DNA from: Allobosea sp. Leaf344
GTDB lineage: Bacteria > Pseudomonadota > Alphaproteobacteria > Rhizobiales > Beijerinckiaceae
Direction: 5' to 3'
Length of the DNA stretch: 64,000 nt
Assembly: GCF_001426225.1 (NCBI RefSeq)
Contig: NZ_LMRT01000013.1
Coordinates: forward strand, 632,680 to 696,679
The translations under genes were made by a program, and so were the position numbers. Positions 1 through 8,741 of this stretch are shown one piece after another; the first letter of the stretch is position 1, and every line of letters starts with the position of its first letter. Below the pieces are notes generated by a model that did no database searches, was not told the DNA's origin, and saw only the letters and a list, made by a program, of their open reading frames with translations.

Positions 1-510
1 CTCGGCATAGCGCTGGATCGCGAAGCCGATATCGCCCGTGGTGGCGCCGGCGCGGACCGCCTTGATGCCGCGCTGCAGGCTCTCATAGGTGATCTCGATC
101 AGCCGCTCGGATTTGCGGGAGATCTCGCCGACCCCGTACATGCGGCTGGAATCGCCATGCCAGCCATCGACGATCAGCGTGTAGTCGATATTGACGATGT
201 CGCCTTCGCGCAGGGGCTTGTCGTCGGGAATGCCGTGGCAGACGACATGGTTGATCGAGGTGCAGATCGCCTTGGTATAGCCGCGGTAGAATAGGGTCGC
301 GGGCAGGGCGCCATGGTCCATGGCGAATTGGAAGGCGAGATCGTCTAGCCTCTGCGTGGTGACGCCCGGCTTGACGTGCTCGCCCAGCATGTCGAGCCCG
401 CGCGCCGTCAGCGCGCCGGCCTTGCGCATCGCGGCGAAGGCGTCCGGCCCGTGCAGCTTGATGACGGGTTCGCGCGCACGCGAGCGTCCCATGGTCTCGT
501 CGATGGTCAT
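1..510 (-). CDS. map: Type I methionine aminopeptidase (N-terminal 170 residues; runs off the window)
   Basis: Removes the initiator methionine from nascent cytosolic proteins, using a two-metal centre. Read on the minus strand, the ATG at 508-510 opens a frame that stays open to base 1. Recognisable family landmarks are INHVVCHGIP (His92), NIDYT (Asp109) and HGDSSRM (Asp120), which are a substrate-contacting His and the first two metal ligands of the pita-bread fold. The remaining metal ligands (His, Glu, Glu) lie beyond the window edge. The first 15 or so residues before the catalytic fold are not conserved. The gene is divergent from the FkbM gene across a 143-bp gap. Confidence 0.95.
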   Translation of the reverse strand, partial: MTIDETMGRSRAREPVIKLHGPDAFAAMRKAGALTARGLDMLGEHVKPGVTTQRLDDLAFQFAMDHGALPATLFYRGYTKAICTSINHVVCHGIPDDKPLREGDIVNIDYTLIVDGWHGDSSRMYGVGEISRKSERLIEITYESLQRGIKAVRAGATTGDIGFAIQRYAE

Positions 511-653
511 TCTGTCGGAGCCGCTCCACGGGACCAGGATGGCCCGATGCGCCATATCTATTGGCTTTGGCCGATCGTGCAAGCCAAGAGCGCTGCCGCG
601 ACCGGTCGCCGGCGCTGGTCTTCCCGCGCCGCGGGGTGTATCAGCCTGCCGCC

Positions 654-1502
654 ATGGCCATGACCGAACACCCATTCGCCGAGGACAAGCCCTTCGGCAC
701 CTTCGCCCCCAAGGGGCTGCTGGCGCGGCTGATCGCCCGCACCCGCGCCGCCTCCGACAGCTTCCTCGGGCGCAAGATCGCCTATGCGCTGCGCCGGCTC
801 GGCCTGCGCTCCCTGGCCGGACGGCCGGTGGACATCGAGGCGCTCGGCGCCCGGATGCGGCTCTATCCCGACGGGAATGTCTGCGAGAAGCGCGTGCTGT
901 TCACGCCGCAATATTTCGACCAGCAGGAGCGCAACCTGCTGGCGGAGCGGCTGTGCGAAGGTTTCCGCTTCATCGATATCGGCGCGAATATCGGCGCGTA
1001 TTCGCTGTTCGTCGCGGCCAAGGCCGGCCCCACCGCCCGCATTCTCGCGGTCGAGCCGCAGCCGGAGGTTTTCGCCCGGCTGGCCTTCAACATCGCCCAG
1101 AATCCGTTCGGCACGGTCAAGGCCGTGGCCTGCGCCCTCGCCGACAAGCCCGGCGAGCTGACCCTGTTCCTCGATCCGGCCAATCGCGGCGAATCGAGCG
1201 TGCGGATCCTGCGGTCGAGCGCCGGCGCCACGGTGCGCGTCCCCGCGACGACTTTGCTCGCGCTGGTCGAGAGCGAGGGCTACCAGAAGCTCGACGCGAT
1301 CAAGCTCGACGTCGAAGGCGCCGAGGACCTGATTCTCGAGCCGTTCTTGCGCGATGCGCCCGAGGCGCTGTGGCCGGGCTTCATCATCATCGAGGATTCC
1401 CGCGAGCGCTGGCATATCGACCTGATGGGGCTCCTCGCCCAGCGCGGCTATGCGCTGATCGCCCAGACACGGCTCAACCTGGTCTTCGAGCGCAAACCCT
1501 GA
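654..1502 (+). CDS. FkbM-family SAM-dependent methyltransferase
   Basis: A 282-residue protein. The class I Rossmann SAM-binding motif FIDIGANIGAYSLF lies near residues 106-119, followed by the acidic strand AVEPQPE (132-138). The FkbM signature IKLDVEGAEDLI is near 216-227. Members methylate hydroxyls of sugars, polyketides or other small molecules; the substrate here cannot be read from sequence. The ATG at 654 (MAMTEH) was chosen because the in-frame upstream residues look non-coding. It is an isolated gene with no glycan cluster beside it. Family assignment is firm; substrate unknown. Confidence 0.85.
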   Translation: MAMTEHPFAEDKPFGTFAPKGLLARLIARTRAASDSFLGRKIAYALRRLGLRSLAGRPVDIEALGARMRLYPDGNVCEKRVLFTPQYFDQQERNLLAERLCEGFRFIDIGANIGAYSLFVAAKAGPTARILAVEPQPEVFARLAFNIAQNPFGTVKAVACALADKPGELTLFLDPANRGESSVRILRSSAGATVRVPATTLLALVESEGYQKLDAIKLDVEGAEDLILEPFLRDAPEALWPGFIIIEDSRERWHIDLMGLLAQRGYALIAQTRLNLVFERKP

Positions 1503-1622
1503 CCGGCGCCGCTCCCGCCGATCCTCCAGGCCGGATCGCGCAACAGCCGGAGTCCACTTTTTTCCTGCTATGCACTAGCACTGGCCCGGTTCGGCGCGCA
1601 TCGGCCGAGAGGGAGAGACGGG

Positions 1623-2375
1623 ATGTCCGAACAGGCCGAGGCTGACAGCGCAGTGGTGACCGCCGCGATTCTGGTGATCGGCGACGAGATCCTGTCCGGG
1701 CGGACCAAGGACAAGAACATCGGCTACATCGCGGAGTACATGACGAATATCGGCATCGATCTGCGCGAGGTCCGGATCGTGCCGGATGTCACGGAGGAGA
1801 TCGTCGCCGCCGTCAACGCGCTGCGCGCCCGCTACACCTATGTCTTCACCACGGGCGGGATCGGCCCGACGCATGACGACATCACCGCGGATGCGATCGC
1901 GGCGGCCTTCGGTGTCGGCATCGACCATGATCCGCGCGCCATCGCGATGCTGGCCGAGCGTTTCCCGCCCGACCAGCTCAACGAGGCGAGGCTGCGAATG
2001 GCGCGCATCCCGGCGGGCGCCGAGCTGATCGCCAATTCCGTGTCGAAGGCGCCGGGCTTCATCCTCGGCAATGTCCATGTCATGGCGGGCGTGCCCTCGA
2101 TCATGCAGGCGATGCTCGACGTCGTCGCCCCGACCCTGCGCACCGGGGTGCGCATGCTGTCGGAGACGGTGAGGGCGGGGCTGCGCGAAGGCGATATCGG
2201 CACCGAGCTCGCGCGGGTCCAGCAGGCGCATCCCGAGGTGGCGATCGGCTCCTATCCGTTCTTCTCCGACACCGGTCCCGACACCAATGTCGTCGTGCGC
2301 TCGCGCGATCCGGAGCGGCTCGCGGCCGCCGTGGCCGATGTCGAGGCGATGCTCGCCGCCATCCGCGCGTCCTGA
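1623..2375 (+). CDS. Molybdopterin-binding / CinA N-terminal-like protein
   Basis: A 250-residue protein matching the MoCF-biosynthesis (MogA/CinA-N) fold. AAILVIGDEILSGR (residues 14-27) and TTGGIGPTHDDIT (76-88) are the two family signatures. It stops before the C-terminal nicotinamide-nucleotide amidase domain of full CinA, so it is the short, stand-alone form common in alphaproteobacteria. Members are annotated as competence/damage-inducible protein A or pyrophosphatase-like, but the reaction of the short form is not established. The start ATG follows GAGAGGGAGAGACGGG, a purine-rich ribosome-binding region. Confidence 0.85.
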   Translation: MSEQAEADSAVVTAAILVIGDEILSGRTKDKNIGYIAEYMTNIGIDLREVRIVPDVTEEIVAAVNALRARYTYVFTTGGIGPTHDDITADAIAAAFGVGIDHDPRAIAMLAERFPPDQLNEARLRMARIPAGAELIANSVSKAPGFILGNVHVMAGVPSIMQAMLDVVAPTLRTGVRMLSETVRAGLREGDIGTELARVQQAHPEVAIGSYPFFSDTGPDTNVVVRSRDPERLAAAVADVEAMLAAIRAS

Positions 2376-2694
2376 GCTGCGGCGCGCAGCCATGCCAAAA
2401 GCGCGCGGCACATGAGGGTGCGCGCAGCCTGAGCCCGCCGGCCGGGTACAGCCGGAATGCGCACCGTCTTCGCGCCAGATCCAAATAAGATGTATTTCAG
2501 ACTGGCGAGTGCTGCCCGCCGGCCGCTTGACGTTAGGACATTATTGCGCAACAACGGATTCGTCTTGGCCAACGCCAAGCATTCGCTTGGGGTGACGTTG
2601 CAAACCGGGAGGTTCCACTTGGAACTGATCTGGTGACGATCGCACCGCATCCGATCCGCGATACCGACCAGTTGCAGGCGGCCGAAGCAGCACG
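2376..2694. other. 319-bp intergenic region upstream of the AraC-type regulator
   Basis: No convincing gene. Composition is mixed, with a less GC-rich stretch around 2480-2620. It contains a short hairpin, CCAAGC-ATTC-GCTTGG (2575-2590), an 8-bp palindrome TTGCGCAA (2544-2551) and the dyad TTCCACTTGGAA near 2616. These could be regulator-binding sites for the downstream AraC gene, but no promoter could be assigned with confidence. Confidence 0.4.
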
Positions 2695-3696
2695 ATGCTT
2701 ACGAGAACGACACAGGACACGGGCCCGCGAGAGGGGATCGTGGCGCACCGGATCAGCACCGCGGATGCCGAGGAAGCGCAGAACTTCATCTCGGCGCATC
2801 TGGCGCCGGTGAAGCTGCAGCTCGGGCCGGGTGTCCAGCAGCTGCGCTTCGACGCGACCGCCCTGCGCAGCAGCGAGTTCCAGCTTTTGGACAGCAGCGT
2901 TTCGGCCGGCGTCAGCCTGGTCCCCCAGGCGGCGCCCGATACGGTGATCGTCCGGCTCGGCATGTCCGGCGTGATGCGGGCGGAGGGCGCGCGCCTGACG
3001 GAGCATGCCGGCCCCAACGAGCTGCTGCTCTACGCCGCGCGCAGCGGCAAGCGCCTGATCTTCGACAGCGATCATCATGATCTCGCGCTGGTCCTCCCGG
3101 GCGAGGAGGTCAGGCACAGGGTGCAGGATCTGACCGGCCAGGCGATGGCGCTGCCGCTCGATTTCATGATCCGCCTGGATGACGGCAAGCCGGTCGCCGC
3201 GGCGCTGTTCTGCCTCGGCACCGCGATCCGCGCGGGGCTTTCCGGCTCCGCGCCCCTGCTGCATTCGCCGATCGGGCTGCGCCGGTACCGCGACGCCCTG
3301 GTCGGGCTGATGCTGGCGGCGATCGGCATGGACAGGATCGCCAGCCTCGCCGGGCCGGTCGCCTCGCTGGCGGCGATCGACGTGGCGCGGGCGGAGGATT
3401 ACATGCGCCTCAACGCCGGTAATGCGATCGGCGTCAGCGACGTGGCGGAAGCGCTGGGCATCTCGATGCGCTCGCTGCAATATGGTTTCCGCAAGCATCG
3501 CCAGACCCATCCGCTCGCCGTTCTGCAGCGCATGCGGCTCGAGGGGCTGCGCGAGGACATCCTCGCCAATCCGAGCCGGTCGATCGCGGATGTCGCTCCG
3601 CGCTGGGGCTTCACCCATCTCGGGCGGCTGTCGAAGCAGTACCAGGAGGCCTTCGGCGAGCGCCCTTCCGTGACCGCGCGCCGCGCCCGCGGCTGA
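2695..3696 (+). CDS. AraC-family transcriptional regulator
   Basis: A 333-residue protein. The C-terminal ~100 residues form the double helix-turn-helix of AraC/XylS regulators: GVSDVAEALGISMRSLQYGF for the first HTH and SIADVAPRWGFTHLGRLSKQ for the second. The N-terminal ~220 residues resemble the AraC-binding-like domain of alphaproteobacterial regulators of catabolic genes. The ligand is unknown. There is no obvious target operon beside it, since the neighbours are a CinA-like gene and xanthine PRT. The start is uncertain: the ATG at 2695 lacks a good Shine-Dalgarno sequence and a later GTG start is possible. Confidence 0.85.
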   Translation: MLTRTTQDTGPREGIVAHRISTADAEEAQNFISAHLAPVKLQLGPGVQQLRFDATALRSSEFQLLDSSVSAGVSLVPQAAPDTVIVRLGMSGVMRAEGARLTEHAGPNELLLYAARSGKRLIFDSDHHDLALVLPGEEVRHRVQDLTGQAMALPLDFMIRLDDGKPVAAALFCLGTAIRAGLSGSAPLLHSPIGLRRYRDALVGLMLAAIGMDRIASLAGPVASLAAIDVARAEDYMRLNAGNAIGVSDVAEALGISMRSLQYGFRKHRQTHPLAVLQRMRLEGLREDILANPSRSIADVAPRWGFTHLGRLSKQYQEAFGERPSVTARRARG

Positions 3697-3862
3697 ACGG
3701 CGCGCGGTGCGCCGGCCTCGCCGCAGCCGGGCGAGAATGCGCGCCGGCCTCGGGCGGCTGGGGATTTGATGCGGCCACCTCTTGCGCGAAACGTCCGGAT
3801 GGGCTTTTGCGGGAGGTGACGCCCGCCGTCAGCCCCATGCCCTCTCTTCAGGATCCCATGCC

Positions 3863-4372
3863 ATGGCCGAGCCGAGCCCCAACAAGGCCTTTCCCGTGTC
3901 GTGGGACCAGTTTCATCGCGATGCGCGGGCGCTGGCCTGGCGCCTGTCCGGGGCGGGGCCGTTCGAGGCGATCGTCTGCATCACCCGGGGCGGTCTGGTG
4001 CCGGCGGCGATCATCTGTCGCGAGCTCGGCCTGCGCCTGATCGAGACCGTCTGCGTCGCGAGCTATCACGACTACAAGAACCAGTCCGAGCTGAAGGTGC
4101 TGAAGGACGTCGCCCCGTCGATCAAGGCGATCGGCGACGGCAAGGGCAAGGGCGTGCTGGTGGTCGACGATCTCACCGATACCGGCAAGACGGCGCGGGT
4201 GGTGCGGGAGATGCTGCCGAACGCGCATTTCGCCACGGTCTATGCGAAGCCGGCGGGCGTGCCGACCGTCGATACCTTCGTCACCGAGGTCAGCCAGGAT
4301 ACCTGGATCTATTTCCCCTGGGATATGGGGCTCTCCTATGTCGAGCCGATCGCCAAGGACCATAAGGGTTGA
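3863..4372 (+). CDS. gpt: Xanthine/hypoxanthine phosphoribosyltransferase
   Basis: A 169-residue cytosolic purine-salvage enzyme transferring phosphoribose from PRPP to xanthine or guanine. The PRPP-binding signature [13 protein letters not shown] spans residues 98-110. The hood and flexible-loop regions ([23 protein letters not shown]) match bacterial Gpt proteins. ATG 3863 (MAEPSP) was preferred over an in-frame upstream start because homologous sequence begins there. It converges on the EamA gene with only 6 bp between the stop codons. Confidence 0.9.
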   Translation: MAEPSPNKAFPVSWDQFHRDARALAWRLSGAGPFEAIVCITRGGLVPAAIICRELGLRLIETVCVASYHDYKNQSELKVLKDVAPSIKAIGDGKGKGVLVVDDLTDTGKTARVVREMLPNAHFATVYAKPAGVPTVDTFVTEVSQDTWIYFPWDMGLSYVEPIAKDHKG

Positions 4373-4378
4373 GGCCGC

Positions 4379-5323
4379 TCAGCCGGTGCGGGCCCGCAGC
4401 GCCAGGGTCATCCCCGATATGACGATCACCATCCCCGCCACCTCCAGTCGCGACGGCCACTCGGCCAGCAGCGCGACGCCGGCCGCCGCCGTGACCACGG
4501 GGACGAGCGGCAGGAACAGCGCGGCGCGGGCCGCGCCGAGCAGCGCCACGGCGCGGGTGTAGAAGAACAGCGCGCCGACACCGACGAGCACGCCCTGATA
4601 CAGCGTCTGGAGGATCACCGCGCCGGCCTCGGCCTGCAGCAGCGTGACCGGCATGGAGAGCGCGACCAGCGGCAGCGAGACCAGCGAGAGCAGGCAGGTG
4701 ACGATCGTGACATCCACCGCGTCGGCGCCCCAGCGCTTGGTCAGCAGGCCGAAGAGCGACCACATCACCGCCGTCAGCACGAAGAGAAGATCGCCGATCC
4801 AGGCGCCGGCGCGGGAGGGGGTATCGGCGAGCGCCTCCCAGGAGAACAGCAAGACGCCGAGCAGGACGAGAGCGAGCCCGGCGAGCCGCGCCGGAGACGC
4901 GCGCTCGCCCAGCACCAGAAAGACCAGCGCGGCGGTGAAGACCGGGATCAGCCCCGGCGTCACGATCGAGCTGTGCAGGGCCGGGGCGAAGGCCGCACCG
5001 CCGACCAGCGCCAGGCTGTAGGGCGCGCCGGCGAGCAATGTCAGCAGCAGCGCCCGGCGCCAACCGAGCGCGCCGACGGGAAAGGGCCGCATCCGCCGCC
5101 AGGCGAGGGGGAGGAGCAGCAGGCCGGCCGCGGCGAAGCGCAGGATGGTGACATCGGCCGCCGTCAGCCCGTCGGCGACCGATTGCCGCGAGACCACGGC
5201 CTGCACGCCCCAGATCAGCGCGGCGGCCAGTCCGCAGGCGATGCCGATCGTGACGCCGCGGCCGGCGCCGGGCAGAATGGGGCGCTGCGGCTCGGCCTCG
5301 CTCTCGATCTCGCTCACGGCCAT
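4379..5323 (-). CDS. EamA/DMT-family permease (drug/metabolite exporter)
   Basis: A 314-residue inner-membrane protein with about ten predicted hydrophobic segments arranged as two EamA repeats, the usual drug/metabolite transporter layout. The first repeat begins GIACGLAAALIWGVQAV and the second near GDLLFVLTAVMWSLFG. The ATG at 5321-5323 (MAVSEIESE) follows an AAGAAAG stretch; the longer open frame upstream is Arg/His-rich and unlike coding sequence. Substrate cannot be inferred; amino-acid or metabolite export is typical. Confidence 0.85.
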   Translation of the reverse strand: MAVSEIESEAEPQRPILPGAGRGVTIGIACGLAAALIWGVQAVVSRQSVADGLTAADVTILRFAAAGLLLLPLAWRRMRPFPVGALGWRRALLLTLLAGAPYSLALVGGAAFAPALHSSIVTPGLIPVFTAALVFLVLGERASPARLAGLALVLLGVLLFSWEALADTPSRAGAWIGDLLFVLTAVMWSLFGLLTKRWGADAVDVTIVTCLLSLVSLPLVALSMPVTLLQAEAGAVILQTLYQGVLVGVGALFFYTRAVALLGAARAALFLPLVPVVTAAAGVALLAEWPSRLEVAGMVIVISGMTLALRARTG

Positions 5324-5525
5324 GTCTTTCTTGGAGGGCGGCGCGCGCCGCCCGGTCCCCCCGCTATGGCGCGCCATCGACCCGTCGCACAAGCGCGCTC
5401 GCCGCGGGCCGGCGCGATGCCGGCGCATGAGCACGTAATCCCTCGCCCGATACGGCTCCGATTGCATCCCCGGCCCGAAGGCTTAGGTTCAGGAGGAGGA
5501 AACGAGAGCAAGGTCCTGAGCCAAC

Positions 5526-7109
5526 ATGGCCGATGCCCCCCAAGACCGCCGGCGGTTCGACCGCCTGGCCGCGCGAATCACGCTGTTCCAGGCCCTGCTC
5601 CAGGCGGTCTCGCAGCATGGCAAAAGCCGGATCGCGCTCGAGGATCCCGAGCGCCAGCCGATCACCTATGGCAGGCTGGTGCTCGGCGCGCTGGTGCTGG
5701 GCCGCAAGCTCGCCGCGCGGACGCAGCCGCGCGAGCATGTCGGCCTGCTGCTGCCGAATGTGCAGGCGATGGCGGTGACGCTGTTCGGGCTGACCGCCCA
5801 TGGCCGCGTGCCGGCGCTGCTCAACTTCACCGCCGGCGCCAAGAATCTGCGCGCCGCGGCGGAGCTCGCGCAGCTGCGCTGCATCGTCACCTCGCGCCGC
5901 TTCGTCGACCAGGCGAGGCTGGAAGACGAGATCGCGGCGCTGGCCGAGCAGGGCCGCCGCATCCTCTATCTCGAGGATATCAGGCGCGAGATCACCAGCC
6001 TCGACAAGGCGCTCGGCGCGCTGGCGAGCCTGGCTCCCGGGCTGGCGCAGCGCGGCCATCGTGCCGCGCCCGACGATGCCGCCGTCGTGCTCTTCACCTC
6101 CGGCACCGAGGGCAAGCCGAAAGGCGTCGTGCTCAGCCACGCCAACCTCGTCTCCAACGCCCGCCAGATCTTCGCGCTGGCGGATGGGTTCCTGTCCGAG
6201 CGCGACATCGTCATGAACCCGCTGCCGGCCTTCCATTCCTTCGGCCTGACGGCCGGGCTGCTGATGCCGCTGCTGCACGGCATGAAGGTGGTGCTCTATC
6301 CGAGCCCGCTGCATTACAAGCAGGTGCCGAAGCTGATCGGCGAGATGGGCGCGACCTTCCTGTTCGCCACCGACACCTTCCTGCAGGGCTATGCCAGGGC
6401 CGCCGATGCGGGCGATCTCAAGAGCGTGCGCTATGTCGTGGCCGGGGCCGAGCGGGTGAAGGCGGAGACGCGCCGGATGTGGGAGCCCTACGGCACCACC
6501 ATCCTGGAAGGCTATGGCTGCACCGAATGCTCGCCGGTGCTCGCCTGCAACACGCCGGTGGCGATGCGGGAGGGCAGTGTCGGGCGGCTGCTGCCCGGCA
6601 TCGAGGCCAGGCTCGAACCGGTGGAGGGGATCACCGAAGGCGGCAAGCTCTGCGTGCGCGGGCCCAACATCATGGCCGGCTATCTCAGCGCCGATCGCCC
6701 CGGACAGATCGTGCCGCCGGAAGGGGGCTGGCACGATACCGGGGATATCGTGACGCTGGAGGATGGCTACATCACCATCAAGGGCCGGGCCAAGCGCTTC
6801 GCCAAGCTGGGCGGCGAGATGGTGTCGCTGGCCGCGGTCGAGACCATGGTCGCCGGGCTCTGGCCGGCGCATAATCATGTCGTGGTCTCGCTGCCGGATG
6901 CGCGCAAGGGCGAGCAGCTCGTGCTGGTGACGGAAAAGCCCGATGCCGACCGCACCGCCCTCCATGCCGAGGCCAAGGCCCAGGGCTATCCGGAGCTCTG
7001 GCTGCCACGGGCGCTGCTGGTGACGGCGTCGATCCCGGTGCTGGGGAACGGCAAGATCGACTATGGCGCGACCCGCGAGCTCGCGGCGTCGCGGCGTTCG
7101 CTGCTTTGA
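5526..7109 (+). CDS. AMP-binding acyl-ACP/acyl-CoA synthetase, Aas C-terminal type
   Basis: A 527-residue adenylate-forming enzyme. Motifs are the P-loop LFTSGTEGKPKG (189-200), EGYGCTECSP (328-337) and the hinge HDTGDIV (403-409), with a late catalytic Lys in GNGKIDYG. Overall it resembles the synthetase half of Aas (2-acylglycerophosphoethanolamine acyltransferase/acyl-ACP synthetase). The N-terminal PlsC acyltransferase domain of E. coli Aas is absent, so this form would need a separate acyltransferase or would simply re-activate free fatty acids. Membrane-associated or cytosolic. It lies immediately upstream of the DUF1190 lipoprotein-like gene (7-bp gap). Confidence 0.8.
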   Translation: MADAPQDRRRFDRLAARITLFQALLQAVSQHGKSRIALEDPERQPITYGRLVLGALVLGRKLAARTQPREHVGLLLPNVQAMAVTLFGLTAHGRVPALLNFTAGAKNLRAAAELAQLRCIVTSRRFVDQARLEDEIAALAEQGRRILYLEDIRREITSLDKALGALASLAPGLAQRGHRAAPDDAAVVLFTSGTEGKPKGVVLSHANLVSNARQIFALADGFLSERDIVMNPLPAFHSFGLTAGLLMPLLHGMKVVLYPSPLHYKQVPKLIGEMGATFLFATDTFLQGYARAADAGDLKSVRYVVAGAERVKAETRRMWEPYGTTILEGYGCTECSPVLACNTPVAMREGSVGRLLPGIEARLEPVEGITEGGKLCVRGPNIMAGYLSADRPGQIVPPEGGWHDTGDIVTLEDGYITIKGRAKRFAKLGGEMVSLAAVETMVAGLWPAHNHVVVSLPDARKGEQLVLVTEKPDADRTALHAEAKAQGYPELWLPRALLVTASIPVLGNGKIDYGATRELAASRRSLL

Positions 7110-7116
7110 CGCCATA

Positions 7117-7797
7117 ATGATCGCTATGCTGCGCGCCATGTTCGTTCTTCCCGCCGCTACCCTCATGCTGCGCGCCGCTCTGCTGGCGCCGGCCCTGCCC
7201 CTCGTTTCGCCCGGCGAGGCCGCCGCGCAAGGCGCCGGCCCGGTCTATGAGCGCCGCGACGAATGCGTCGAGGCCGGGCTCCTGACGCGGGATCAATGCG
7301 AATTCGCCTATCGCAATGCGCGCGCCGAATATGAGCAGAAGGCACCGCGCTACGCCTCCCGCGCCGCCTGCGAGCGCGTTCACAAGCGCTGCGGCGCCCA
7401 GGCGGTCTCGACCGGGGGCTGGGAGCGCCTCGGCCGCGGGCAGACCAGCTATGTCCCGCGCTTCAGCGGCATCCGCATCATCGGCGAGGGGGCCGGCCGC
7501 AAAGCGGTGCCCGTGCTCGCCGGCGGCGGCCGCGTCGCCTTCGCCGGGCGGCCGGTGACCGAATTGCAGGACCGTGTCGCGGGCCAGGCGAATGTGATCG
7601 GCGCCGCCTCGCGCAGCCGCCGTGCCAAGGGTGGCGACGAGGATCCGCAGAGCAGCGGCCCCTATGTCAAGCGCGGCGACCGCGACGACACCGTGCCGGT
7701 GCCGATGGAGGAGAAGAGCATCGGCGCCGATGTCGCACCGGGGCTCTATGTCGATCCCGACGGGGTGGAATGGTACAAGCCGGCCCGCCGCCGCTGA
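7117..7797 (+). CDS. DUF1190-like exported protein
   Basis: A 226-residue protein with an N-terminal signal peptide (hydrophobic core LPAATLMLRAALLAPAL, cleavage near AAAQG). The mature N-terminus has the YgiB/DUF1190 cysteine spacing: RRDECVEAGLLTRDQCEFAY, then RAACERVHKRCG. DUF1190 proteins are exported, of unknown function, and in enterobacteria are linked to biofilm and envelope loci. The C-terminal half is low-complexity and charged. Start choice among ATG 7117, 7126 and 7138 is uncertain, and all preserve the signal peptide. Seven bp after the AMP-binding gene, so probably co-transcribed. Confidence 0.75.
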   Translation: MIAMLRAMFVLPAATLMLRAALLAPALPLVSPGEAAAQGAGPVYERRDECVEAGLLTRDQCEFAYRNARAEYEQKAPRYASRAACERVHKRCGAQAVSTGGWERLGRGQTSYVPRFSGIRIIGEGAGRKAVPVLAGGGRVAFAGRPVTELQDRVAGQANVIGAASRSRRAKGGDEDPQSSGPYVKRGDRDDTVPVPMEEKSIGADVAPGLYVDPDGVEWYKPARRR

Positions 7798-7858
7798 GGC
7801 GATGGCCGGCCCCGCACGGCTTGCGCCGGCATCGCGGGGAGGCTACCGCTGACGGCAG

Positions 7859-7945
7859 GCGGACGTGGCGAAACTGGTAGACGCAAGAGACTTAAAATCT
7901 CTCAGCCGCAAGGCTATGCGGGTTCGATCCCCGCCGTCCGCACCA
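7859..7945 (+). tRNA. tRNA-Leu (anticodon TAA)
   Basis: An 87-nt cloverleaf with acceptor stem GCGGACG / CGTCCGC, an anticodon loop CTTAAAA giving anticodon TAA at 7893-7895, a long class II variable arm typical of tRNA-Leu, and the T-arm GGTTCGATCC. The 3' CCA is encoded (7943-7945). Reads UUA and, by wobble, UUG codons, both rare in this GC-rich genome. Confidence 0.97.
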
Positions 7946-7948
7946 GCC

Positions 7949-8596
7949 CTAGCGCCGCCGGAACACGACGCTGAGATTATTGGCCGGCATCTCGGTGAGC
8001 TCCGGCGCGCCGAACCCGGCCTGCCGCGCCAGCTCCGCCACGGCGTCGAGCTCGCGCAGGCCCCAATCCGGGTTGCGCTCGCGCAGGGAGGCGTCGAAGG
8101 CGGCGTTGCCGGGTTCGAGCTCGCGGCCGGGGCGTCGATAGGGCCCGTAAAGATAGAGCGGCGCGCCGCGCGGCAGCAGCGAGGCGGCGCCGCTTATCAG
8201 CCCCTGCGCCGCCTGCCAGGGCGCGATATGGATCATGTTGATGCATAGCACCGCATCGGCCGCGGCCAGCGGCCAGGCGGGGGCGGCGGCGTCGAGCAGC
8301 ATGGGCGCGAGCAGATTGGGCAGCGCGGCCTGCGCCGCCCAGGCCGCGATGCTGGAAAGCGCATCGGGGGAGGGATCGCTCGGCTGAAAGCTCAGCCCGG
8401 GCAGGGCCTGCGCGAAATGCACGGCATGCTCGCCGGAGCCGCTGGCGACCTCCAGGATGAGGCCGCGCGGCGGCAGCACGGTCCGCAGCACGGAGAGGAT
8501 CGCCTCGCGGTTGCGCTGGGTCGCGGGCGCGAACAGCCGCGCATCGGCGCCGGGCGCCTCCTGTGGGCGTGGCTGCCAGGGCTGTGGCGACGTCAT
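7949..8596 (-). CDS. DUF938 SAM-dependent methyltransferase-like protein
   Basis: A 215-residue protein. LFAPATQRNREAILSVL and ILEVASGSGEHAVHFA (SAM-binding glycine-rich loop) are the DUF938 signatures, followed by FQPSDP and a conserved INMIHIAPW. The family has a class I methyltransferase fold but no proven substrate. The ATG at 8594-8596 (MTSPQPW) was selected; residues upstream are Arg/Ser-rich and unlikely to be translated. The stop codon lies 4 bp from the 3' end of tRNA-Leu, on the opposite strand. Confidence 0.85.
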   Translation of the reverse strand: MTSPQPWQPRPQEAPGADARLFAPATQRNREAILSVLRTVLPPRGLILEVASGSGEHAVHFAQALPGLSFQPSDPSPDALSSIAAWAAQAALPNLLAPMLLDAAAPAWPLAAADAVLCINMIHIAPWQAAQGLISGAASLLPRGAPLYLYGPYRRPGRELEPGNAAFDASLRERNPDWGLRELDAVAELARQAGFGAPELTEMPANNLSVVFRRR

Positions 8597-8741
8597 CTGA
8601 GCCTCCCGCGCCGATCGGCGCCGCGTCGATCCGGATCGAACCAAGTTCTTATGGCGCTGATGCCCCGCTATCGACTATAGCTCTCACGGGTTGTTGAAGC
8701 GGATCGCTACCGGGTGCGGTTCCGCATGGCATGAGTTGGCT

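Noticed and set aside
5364..7166. Long minus-strand open frame opposite the AMP-binding gene
   Set aside because: The adenylate-forming motifs are on the plus strand; the antisense peptide has no recognisable features.
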